From IMG/VR virus record IMGVR_UViG_3300030007_000014, positions 1 to 33,664 of that record: a DNA stretch of 33,664 nt, one strand, 5' to 3'. Positions 28,389-33,664 of this stretch are shown one piece after another. The stretch's first letter is position 1; each line of letters starts with the position of its first letter. This DNA comes from a virus. Position numbers and translations under genes: made by a program. The notes beneath the pieces were generated by a model that was given only the letters and a program-made list of their open reading frames with translations, did not search any database and had not been told where the DNA came from.

Positions 28389-29054
28389 CTATTCGGAGAT
28401 GGAAACGAGCTTCTTCTTGCTCGTGCGTGCGTTGAGTTTCGCGGCAACCGGAGTGGGTTGCTCTGCGATGTCCGCTTCAATCCCCGAACCATCCCCCGCG
28501 TTTTCATCCGGCTGCGGCTCCATGCCCAACTCATTGAGCAGATCGTCCGTGTTGACGCCATTCACGACCGTAGCGGCCTGCAGTTCCGCCATAATTTGCA
28601 CCACACGAGGGTTTTTGCGAAGCGCGGCGCGCTGCTCTTTGGTCTTTGCCGAGAGGTAATCACGAACATACAACTCGTCACGTCCAGTCATTTTCATGAG
28701 AGCGCGGAGCAGGATGTTGTTCACGCCCGCTGTGGATGTGGTGCCCTCACCGCTCGCCCGGTTCTCATTCCACTTGCCGTCCGGCGAGGCGAGCCGATCA
28801 GCGATTTTCTTCACCGCGAGGTACTTGTCATCCACGCTGGCCGATGCGCCGGTGTCGAGGTTCCGAGAGATCGCTGCAGCATCTACGAGTTTTTGCTTCA
28901 GCCCGTGGAGAATTGCCATGTTGCGGATGTCGTCATTGAGTACGTTGGCATCTACGACAATCTCTTTCCCGTTTGAGAAGTTGAGTGTAAGCGTCATTTT
29001 CGGGAGGTAGACGTCAGCGGAGATTGTGGACTTCTTGCTGGATACGATTGCCAT
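28389..29054 (-). CDS. Paralogue 2 of the early phage protein family (221 aa)
   Basis: Same order as the 203-aa protein: a beta start with LTLNFSNGKEIVVDANVL, then NMAILHGLKQKLVDAAAI, then a gap region with ADRLASPDGKWNENRASGEG, then LLRALMKMTGRDELYVRDYLSAKTKEQRAALRKNPRVVQIMAELQA and the NTDDLLNELG tail. Unlike paralogue 1 it continues with an acidic/basic extension (EPQPDENAGDGSGIEADIAEQPTPVAAKLNARTSKKKLVSISE). It probably arose by duplication; function unknown. Its leader is AGAGGCTCAATC. Confidence 0.72.
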   Translation of the reverse strand: MAIVSSKKSTISADVYLPKMTLTLNFSNGKEIVVDANVLNDDIRNMAILHGLKQKLVDAAAISRNLDTGASASVDDKYLAVKKIADRLASPDGKWNENRASGEGTTSTAGVNNILLRALMKMTGRDELYVRDYLSAKTKEQRAALRKNPRVVQIMAELQAATVVNGVNTDDLLNELGMEPQPDENAGDGSGIEADIAEQPTPVAAKLNARTSKKKLVSISE

Positions 29055-29133
29055 GATTGAGCCTCTTTTAAGCAGATGAGGGATTCGGTCCCACTACCGT
29101 TTTGCGAGGTACATTATCCCGTCGCATGGAGAT

Positions 29134-29162
29134 ACATTAGAGCAAAAGACTGAGAGTTGCAA
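29134..29162 (-). promoter_or_regulatory. Possible promoter for paralogue 2
   Basis: On the minus strand TTGCAA (29162-29157), 17 bp, TAATGT (29139-29134). The -10 is weak. It lies about 80 bases upstream of the 221-aa gene, in a position like the strong promoter of its paralogue. Confidence 0.35.
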
Positions 29163-29175
29163 GCACTCTCTACAA

Positions 29176-29319
29176 CTATTTGCACATCATGATGACTACG
29201 GTCACGACCAGCCCGATGCACAACACGTAGCATGCTCCGAGTGCGAGAAATTCTTTCCATAGCGGGATGTCGTGCCGATTCGCGCGCCGCCATCCGATTG
29301 AGTGGGAGTGGTGTTTCAT
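29176..29319 (-). CDS. Small membrane protein (47 aa)
   Basis: MKHHSHSIGWRRANRHDIPLW then a hydrophobic helix (EFLALGACYVLCIGLVVTVVIMMCK, about 23-46). A His/Arg-rich start would stay in the cytoplasm, with the membrane span at the C-terminus. It starts inside the stop of the upstream 52-aa membrane gene (ATGA), which supports it. No family recognised; possible superinfection exclusion or membrane-acting early protein. Confidence 0.6.
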   Translation of the reverse strand: MKHHSHSIGWRRANRHDIPLWKEFLALGACYVLCIGLVVTVVIMMCK

Positions 29320-29474
29320 ACCAGATACCACACAAATTTCAAACACGCTATGACACCGACAAGCATTGCCATGACCATGACGAATGTATAGATGCCGTGG
29401 AGAGTTTCGAGGGTGTCATCACGACACAATTTCCACTCCCCTTTCCAGTACTCCCAATTCGATTGCTCGTCCAT
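29316..29474 (-). CDS. Small membrane protein (52 aa)
   Basis: Start ATG 29474 follows AGGAGGCTGT. MDEQSNWEYWKGEWKLCRDDTLETLHG is polar and Trp-rich, followed by a hydrophobic helix (IYTFVMVMAMLVGVIACLKFVWYLV). Coupled by ATGA overlap to the next small membrane gene, so they may act as a pair. Element L lies directly upstream. Function unknown. Confidence 0.6.
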   Translation of the reverse strand: MDEQSNWEYWKGEWKLCRDDTLETLHGIYTFVMVMAMLVGVIACLKFVWYLV

Positions 29475-29490
29475 ACAGCCTCCTATCGGG

Positions 29491-29532
29491 GTTTCCCCCA
29501 TACTTTACTAATTAGCAATCGCGGGTGGAAAC
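29491..29532. repeat. Palindromic intergenic element, copy L
   Basis: Arms GTTTCC (29491-29496) and GGAAAC (29527-29532) around the core TTTACTAATTAGCAAT (29504-29519). It lies between two small genes, close to the ribosome-binding site of the gene starting at 29474. Confidence 0.8.
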
Positions 29533-29545
29533 TCGCACTCTCAGC

Positions 29546-29686
29546 CTAACACCACACTACATCATCATAGCTCACGCAATGCAGGAACCTCACATTGCAC
29601 CACACCTCGTAACACCGATGGCGGATAGCGAGGTGTAACGAGCGGTGGGTCGCGTAGACAGTCACCCCGAATTCAGCGTAGAACAT
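29546..29686 (-). CDS. Possible small protein (46 aa)
   Basis: An ATG at 29686 lies one base after the upstream stop, with GGGGAATTGAG before it. MFYAEFGVTVYATHRSLHLAIRHRCYEVWCNVRFLHCVSYDDVVWC is aromatic, with four Cys and several His. No family. Supported by position and coupling only; the composition is odd and it may not be expressed. Confidence 0.4.
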   Translation of the reverse strand: MFYAEFGVTVYATHRSLHLAIRHRCYEVWCNVRFLHCVSYDDVVWC

Positions 29687-29687
29687 C

Positions 29688-29924
29688 TCAATTCCCCTTC
29701 CCACACAACACATAATGCGCGAAGTCGCAATCCCCCGCGCCACCATTGCCACCATTCCCCCCGCCATTGCTACTAGCTCCCGATTGCGAGCCGTGCGCAG
29801 CCGATCCTAGTGCGCCGCTATTGCCACCGCCGTGGTGCCCGTGATTGGCGGATGCGTTGGATGCGTAGACATTGGCGACTCCACATACGACTAGGAGAAC
29901 TACGCCGAAAAGAATTTGTTTCAT
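29688..29924 (-). CDS. Secreted Gly/Asn/His-rich small protein (78 aa)
   Basis: A Sec signal peptide (MKQILFGVVLLVVCGVANVYA, cleavage near residue 21-22) leads to a low-complexity mature part rich in Gly, Asn, Ser and His (ANHGHHGGGNSGALGS...SSNGGGNGGNGGAG) and a C-terminal DCDFAHYVLCGKGN with two Cys that could pair. A periplasmic or surface protein made by the phage during early infection; possible superinfection exclusion or metal-binding role (inference). Start overlaps the upstream stop (ATGA). Confidence 0.65.
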   Translation of the reverse strand: MKQILFGVVLLVVCGVANVYASNASANHGHHGGGNSGALGSAAHGSQSGASSNGGGNGGNGGAGDCDFAHYVLCGKGN

Positions 29925-30094
29925 GACAGCACCCCCACCACACTAATAACAGCGGACACGTCCAATCCGAATGCCTCTACATCGGCCCAGAAATCCTTTA
30001 CAGCTTGCTCCGCCGCTTCAGCCCTATACTCGTGAGTCGTAATACCACTGCCCGCGATAGGTGCGGCGAGCACGGTGATTTGGTACTTTCTCAT
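29921..30094 (-). CDS. Hypothetical protein (57 aa)
   Basis: Start ATG 30094 (MRKYQITVLAAPIAGSGITTHEYRAEAAEQAVKDFWADVEAFGLDVSAVISVVGVLS), with GGGGG upstream. Beta-alpha-beta layout with an E-Y-x-A-E-A-A-E-Q-A-V helix resembling small phage proteins that carry a repeated Y-x-A-x-x-A motif. Overlaps genes on both sides (ATGA). Function unknown. Confidence 0.6.
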   Translation of the reverse strand: MRKYQITVLAAPIAGSGITTHEYRAEAAEQAVKDFWADVEAFGLDVSAVISVVGVLS

Positions 30095-30174
30095 GACGCC
30101 CCCTTCGTTACGTGAACAACCGGACGGGTGATGTAGTAAACCCCGTCTACCCAAGCGATGAATTGATGTTGCAT
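30091..30174 (-). CDS. Tiny protein (27 aa)
   Basis: MQHQFIAWVDGVYYITRP-VVHVTKGAS: starts one base after the upstream stop, with GGGGAAA before it, and ends in an ATGA overlap with the next gene. The beta-hairpin-like sequence is too short to classify. Tight coupling on both sides is the main evidence. Confidence 0.5.
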   Translation of the reverse strand: MQHQFIAWVDGVYYITRPVVHVTKGAS

Positions 30175-30175
30175 G

Positions 30176-30358
30176 CTATTTCCCCTCTACCAACAGGTCG
30201 CCGTGAATCCAATCTGCATACTCACCGAAAGTCGTCCTGAAATTTACGAGATACCGCTCACCCGTCTCGTCAGATTCCGCGAGCACGACATAACCGCACG
30301 CGTCGTTTGCCTCATGCGCACTACACACAACCCGAACCAGAGACCCGATTGCGAACAT
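30176..30358 (-). CDS. Hypothetical protein (60 aa)
   Basis: MFAIGSLVRVVCSAHEANDACGYVVLAESDETGERYLVNFRTTFGEYADWIHGDLL: a small beta-barrel-like sequence (G-x-L-V-R-V at the start, Y-L-V-N-F, W-x-x-x-D-L at the end) similar to SH3-like or KOW-like small proteins. AAGGAG precedes the start. Function unknown. Confidence 0.6.
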   Translation of the reverse strand: MFAIGSLVRVVCSAHEANDACGYVVLAESDETGERYLVNFRTTFGEYADWIHGDLLVEGK

Positions 30359-30370
30359 TTCTATCTCCTT

Positions 30371-30790
30371 TTAATTGTTACCGTACAGAAATTGATCCAG
30401 CTCCTTCTCATCCCGGATTTCCACCGTGGCCCAATAAGTCTGCCCTTTACCCGTATTACGTTCGTCTCTAACTTCAATCACATCCGATGCATAGTTGATA
30501 TGTGCGATGTGATTTTTACTTAACACACTAAACATATAGTTCAGCTCCTTTGCCCGCTCATTTGCCGTGATCAATGCGTCACGTGCTTCTTTCGTACGCG
30601 GGCACCGATCAAACACCGTGTTGGCATGTTCACATTGCTTGCACATCATTTTAAGTTCAGACGGCGTGTAGAACCCCCGCATGGATACCCCGAACGAGCC
30701 ATCATCAATCACGAACTCGCAGGGCAGTTCGAATCCGAGTTCCGGGAACATTGCCATCAACTCATCACTAGTGATTACGCCGTTGCTCAT
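30371..30790 (-). CDS. First gene of the early arm, hypothetical (139 aa)
   Basis: Start ATG 30790 (MSNGVITSDELMAMFPELGFELPCEFVIDDGSFGVSMRGFYTPSELKMMCKQCEHANTVFDRC), with GGAGATTGAA upstream. The middle has KQCEHANTVFDRCPRTKEA; with the earlier Cys this could bind metal. The C-terminus is beta and acidic. No family recognised. As the gene nearest the divergent control region it is probably among the earliest expressed, so it may act on the host (inference). Confidence 0.6.
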   Translation of the reverse strand: MSNGVITSDELMAMFPELGFELPCEFVIDDGSFGVSMRGFYTPSELKMMCKQCEHANTVFDRCPRTKEARDALITANERAKELNYMFSVLSKNHIAHINYASDVIEVRDERNTGKGQTYWATVEIRDEKELDQFLYGNN

Positions 30791-31092
30791 TTCAATCTCC
30801 GGTTGGTTGCATACCGCATTTCGGGCGTTGCATGCTGCGGTACTACGGTTAGAAATATAGACCATTTTCCAAGCCTCAACGCGATGATATTTATCTATCA
30901 GGTTCTACGTGGCTGACTATCGGATGTAATCGACTACCATCTCACCTAACTGACTCGCGGGTAAGCCATTTCGTATGTGAACAACTCGCACGACTGACAA
31001 TACATATTAGAGGAATGAGGAGATGAATCAGCCATGGAGCTACGGTACGCGTGACACCTAATCGCTAGCCCCTCCCACTCACTACCGTCATT

Positions 31093-31120
31093 AGCATAGC
31101 ACGCTAGCTCTCATGGTCAG
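31093..31120 (-). promoter_or_regulatory. Possible early promoter (extended -10)
   Basis: On the minus strand CTGACC (31120-31115), 16 bp, TATGCT (31098-31093) with TG one base upstream (extended -10). It points into the early arm, about 300 bases from the first early gene. Confidence 0.35.
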
Positions 31121-31278
31121 CCATCGATGTGAGGCCGTGTGTTAGAGCTATCGCTTTAGATGTATGTGAGTGGTCACTATCGGGCTGCGGGCTGCCAAAT
31201 GTTGATAATTGGTGATTATGTCAAATGGGGAGTGCGCGAGGGGTAGGGAGGGGGAAATTCCGAAGGAGGTGTGAAAAT

Positions 31279-31332
31279 TTGCAAGACACCATCCTATTTT
31301 TTCTGAAATTTTTCAATTCTCTCGATTACTGA
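31279..31332 (+). CDS. Possible micro-ORF with strong Shine-Dalgarno (17 aa)
   Basis: AAGGAGG (31263-31269) lies 9 bases before a TTG that opens MQDTILFFLKFFNSLDY, a short hydrophobic peptide. It could be a leader peptide. TTG start and length make it uncertain. Confidence 0.2.
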   Translation: MQDTILFFLKFFNSLDY

Positions 31333-31461
31333 TAACAATTCCTAGCATCCTACTGTTAGTTTTTTCTCTTAGTAGGGGTTTTTCTCATAATTTATTCCCT
31401 TACCCGCGAGCCAGTTTGCGAGAGGGGGTAGTCGATTGCGGTGCGTGCGAGGCTGTAGGTG

Positions 31462-31506
31462 GGTTTCCTTCCGGGATTACTAATTGTTAATTTATGTAGA
31501 AAATCC
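31462..31506. repeat. Palindromic intergenic element, copy M
   Basis: Core ATTACTAATTGTTAAT (31476-31491) with outer ends GGTTTCC and GAAAATCC that pair imperfectly. It lies about 110 bp upstream of the first small-terminase-like gene, in the control region. Confidence 0.75.
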
Positions 31507-31615
31507 GCTGAATTGTTGTTCTGTCCCTAGTTGTTGCTGGCTGACCTCACGGGGGCTTCGCGCGTAGCGTGCGAATATGTTATCTTCACGTTAAATTAGC
31601 CCCTGGAGGGATGCA

Positions 31616-31942
31616 ATGAAACTGAAATATACCCATGAAGCGATGATTGATCTGATTATTGCTGAGCCGACAGTCACGAATAAGGAACTTGCCACGATCT
31701 TCGATTACTCGGAAGCGTGGATTTCCCACATCCGATGTGCAGATAGCTTTCAGTCCCGAATCGCGGAGCGGAAGGCCTTGTTGGTCGATCCAGCTATCCG
31801 TCGTTCTATCGAAGATCGCCTGTCTGGCATCACCGTCAAAGCAATAGACCGAATCCAGGAGGTTCTCGATGGACCCGACGCTTCTGCATCATTTGCTCTT
31901 GATGCTCTTGGCATTGCTGCAACCGGCCTGAAGGGGCTGTGA
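31616..31942 (+). CDS. HTH protein, small-terminase-like, tandem paralogue 1 (108 aa)
   Basis: The N-terminal half KYTHEAMIDLIIAEPTVTNKELATIFDYSEAWISHIRCADSFQSRIAERK (about 4-53) is a helix-turn-helix of the type found in phage small terminase subunits. The rest is helical (IEDRLSGITVKAIDRIQEVLDG...ALDALGIAATGLKG). The next gene has the same order, so they are tandem paralogues. CTGGAGG lies upstream. It may recognise packaging sites or regulate transcription from the adjacent control region. Confidence 0.72.
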   Translation: MKLKYTHEAMIDLIIAEPTVTNKELATIFDYSEAWISHIRCADSFQSRIAERKALLVDPAIRRSIEDRLSGITVKAIDRIQEVLDGPDASASFALDALGIAATGLKGL

Positions 31943-32505
31943 TGTCCGACGAATTTGCAATAGCTATTCAACAGATGGCTGATGCGAATACACTTGCATC
32001 TACAAGCCCTCCTACAGCCTCTTCCGCTCTTCGCTACTCGCCAGAACTGATGGTTGACATCATCCTCAACAATCCTGACTACAGCCCGAAGCAGCTCGGA
32101 GAGATTTTCGGCCGTCCGCAGTCGTGGGTGGCGCAGGTGCTTGCCTCCCAGTCTTTTCAAACCGCTCTCGATCCACATCGCTCGCAGGTACTCAATCCCG
32201 AATATGCAATGACTCTTGAAGAGCGCTTTCGTGGCCTAACCATTCGCTCTCTGACTGTCCTCCAGGAAAAGCTCGAAGCGGGCAAGGCTCTCCCTGACAT
32301 GACTGTAGTTAAGATCGCCGAACTCGGGATCAAGGCACTGGGCGTGGGGCAGAAGGTAGAAAAGCCAATCTCTCCTGAAGACATCCCCCAGAACTCTTCA
32401 GAGAAGGTCGCGGAGCGCATCATGGCGGCTATGCAAAAGCGAAAAGAAGCGGAAGCGTCCAACACCGTGGATGTGGAAGTGAAGGAAATCCCGAATGGCG
32501 AATAG
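31942..32505 (+). CDS. Small terminase subunit candidate, tandem paralogue 2 (187 aa)
   Basis: Starts at ATG 31942 in the previous gene's stop (TGATG). RYSPELMVDIILNNPDYSPKQLGEIFGRPQSWVAQVLASQSFQTALDPHR (about 32-81) is an HTH matching the upstream paralogue, followed by LEERFRGLTIRSLTVLQEKLEAG and a longer acidic tail (SPEDIPQNSSEKVAERIMAAMQKRKEAEASNTVDVEVKEIPNGE) that could bind the large subunit. Directly upstream of and overlapping the large terminase, so this is the more likely packaging subunit. Confidence 0.75.
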   Translation: MSDEFAIAIQQMADANTLASTSPPTASSALRYSPELMVDIILNNPDYSPKQLGEIFGRPQSWVAQVLASQSFQTALDPHRSQVLNPEYAMTLEERFRGLTIRSLTVLQEKLEAGKALPDMTVVKIAELGIKALGVGQKVEKPISPEDIPQNSSEKVAERIMAAMQKRKEAEASNTVDVEVKEIPNGE

Positions 32506-33664
32506 TCTGCAGACAACTCTCAAGAGAACAGAACTCAATGCCGAACTCATTGAGGGCTTTGCTGTAACCTATCTCTACTCAGGCTTTGACGAGCCTAAAC
32601 CGACCCCTCAATTCCACCGGGAAGGTTGGGAGTTGTATAGCTCGAATGCCCTGCAGGCCTCTGTCATCGCCCCGCGCGGTCACGCCAAATCCTCCGCACT
32701 CACCCATGTCTTTATCCTAGCGACGTGCCTGTTCCGGGTAGAATCCTACGTCATCCTCATTTCCACTAATGAGGAATTGGCAATTGAACACTTGGGCGAC
32801 ATCAGCCGGGAGCTAACTGAAAATGAAGAACTCATCACCGACTTCGGAATCAAAGGATTCATCACCAACAGCAAAACTGAAATCATCGTTGAATTCAATG
32901 ATGGACACCAGTTCCGAATACTTGCTCGGGGGTCGGGGCAGAAACTGCGAGGGCGTAAGTGGCGCGGTATGCGACCAGGTCTTATCGTCTGCGATGATCT
33001 TGAAGATGATGAACAAGTTGAAAATAAAGAACGACGGGAAAAGTTTAGAAAATGGTTCAATCGTGCTGCCATGCCGGCACTGCGGAGAGGCGGTAAGATT
33101 CGAGTGCATGGGACCATCCTGCATGAGGATTCATTACTAGCCCGCTTCCACAAGCAAACCCGCGAGAACAAGAGCTGGCAGGTAAAATTCTACAAGGCTC
33201 ACAAAGCCTATGATGATTTCTCCGAAATCCTCTGGCCGGAGCAGTTCACCGAATCCGACCTCCAGGCAATCCGCCAGCGATACATCGACGATAACGACTC
33301 TTCTGGCTATTCCCAAGAATACCTCAACGATCCTTATGACAACACGGACGGCTACCTCAAGAAAGAATACTTCAACCCGATGGAAGAAGAGGACTTCGAT
33401 GCGGACGTGCAGATTGCTGCTGGGGTCGATTTTGCTATTAGTAAGGCTGCTAAAGCAAACCGCAGCTCGTTCACATTCGCGGGCAGGACGGTAAACAACA
33501 CTCTCAACTTCTTCCATCAGGACAAGGGCCGATGGGGGACAGATGAAATCATTGACAAAATGCTGGAGTATGAAGAACAGATCCATCCTGATGTGTGGTT
33601 TGTCGAAGATGGTGTGATCTGGAAAGCGATCGAGCCGATCCTTCTGCAGGACATGCGGATCAAA
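32495..33664 (+). CDS. terL: Terminase large subunit (3' cut by window)
   Basis: DNA-packaging ATPase/nuclease. Walker A-like APRGHAKSS (59-67), a coupling-type segment VILISTNEE (86-94), Walker B LIVCDDLEDDE (163-173) with catalytic carboxylates, and the RNase H-like nuclease start AAGVDFAISKAAKAN (308-322) with D312. ATG 32495 lies inside the end of the small-terminase candidate (11-base overlap). 390 codons are visible without a stop; the C-terminal part of the nuclease domain lies beyond the window. Confidence 0.92.
   Translation, partial: MANSLQTTLKRTELNAELIEGFAVTYLYSGFDEPKPTPQFHREGWELYSSNALQASVIAPRGHAKSSALTHVFILATCLFRVESYVILISTNEELAIEHLGDISRELTENEELITDFGIKGFITNSKTEIIVEFNDGHQFRILARGSGQKLRGRKWRGMRPGLIVCDDLEDDEQVENKERREKFRKWFNRAAMPALRRGGKIRVHGTILHEDSLLARFHKQTRENKSWQVKFYKAHKAYDDFSEILWPEQFTESDLQAIRQRYIDDNDSSGYSQEYLNDPYDNTDGYLKKEYFNPMEEEDFDADVQIAAGVDFAISKAAKANRSSFTFAGRTVNNTLNFFHQDKGRWGTDEIIDKMLEYEEQIHPDVWFVEDGVIWKAIEPILLQDMRIK

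Larger units (their letters stand above)
30791..31615. other. Divergent intergenic control region / possible origin
   Basis: About 825 bp between the minus-strand early arm and the plus-strand terminase genes, with no convincing gene. It holds a candidate minus-strand promoter (31093-31120), an A/T-rich stretch at about 31285-31400 with long T runs, a CCTACT/AGTAGG inverted repeat followed by GGTTTTTC (about 31350-31380), an orphan strong Shine-Dalgarno (31263-31269), and palindromic element M. Placement fits early/late control and possibly the replication origin. Confidence 0.5.

Noticed and set aside
28113-28976. Long plus-strand open frame (287 aa)
   Set aside because: Antisense to the 221-aa paralogue and the small genes beside it; no recognisable protein pattern.
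31022-31061. Mini-ORF MNQPWSYGTRDT after a GGAG-like sequence
   Set aside because: Twelve residues, no coupling to another gene, and likely chance in the control region.
2849-31506. CRISPR array or insertion-sequence explanation for the palindromic repeats
   Set aside because: Copies are far apart with irregular distances, there are no spacers, cas genes, transposase or target duplications.

Overview
This window is a large part of a tailed double-stranded DNA phage genome (Caudoviricetes). It most likely comes from a lytic, short-tailed (podovirus-like) phage of a Gram-negative, probably proteobacterial, host. The evidence is a large terminase, an ejection-type internal virion protein, beta-helix tail spikes, a holin and lysozyme pair, a lipobox lipoprotein, and a phage replication/recombination set, with genes packed tightly and joined by ATGA overlaps. 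I see no integrase, CI-type repressor, RNA polymerase, tRNA or CRISPR. The window starts inside a structural gene and ends inside the terminase, so the portal, capsid and tail-tube genes lie outside it. If the genome is circular or circularly permuted, the two plus-strand ends join into one late unit.

Layout. (1) 1-12626, plus strand, late genes: the end of a virion-associated protein, a 792-aa coiled-coil ejection-type protein, two unknown genes, a PurD-like ATP-grasp ligase, a fibre/spike block (two spike proteins with Sec signal peptides, two small GQ-x-FDTT proteins, a zinc-ribbon protein and a fibre-tip protein), then the lysis block (holin candidate, GH24 lysozyme, small proteins, lipoprotein, DUF1353). 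(2) 12682-12712: a strong hairpin terminator where plus and minus transcription converge. (3) 12788-30790, minus strand, early/middle genes: a UDG-like/family A DNA polymerase fusion, a ParB-domain methyltransferase, an OB-fold-like protein beside a Sak4-type ATPase, a Cas4/RecB-type nuclease, a RecD/Dda-type helicase, two HNH homing endonucleases, a DUF4406 protein, a ribbon-helix-helix protein, two long paralogues of unknown function, and a run of very small membrane or secreted proteins. (4) 30791-31615: about 0.8 kb without a convincing gene, lying between divergent transcription units and so the likely control region or origin. (5) 31616-33664, plus strand: two tandem paralogous helix-turn-helix proteins (small-terminase-like), then the large terminase, cut by the window end.

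The most striking feature is a family of about 40-bp palindromic elements. Twelve copies lie almost only in the gaps between genes, on both transcriptional arms. The core is close to ATTACTAATTAGTAAT, and the flanking arms (TTTCC...GGAAA type) vary in sequence but keep their pairing. They look like binding sites or hairpins of a phage-wide regulatory or DNA-organising system. A near-perfect bacterial parS-type site (TGTTTCACGTGAAACT, 28025-28040) lies in the early region, in a phage that also encodes a ParB-domain methyltransferase. These two are the best candidates for an undescribed system.

Functional names rest on motifs read by eye. No database search was possible, and many small genes remain of unknown function.
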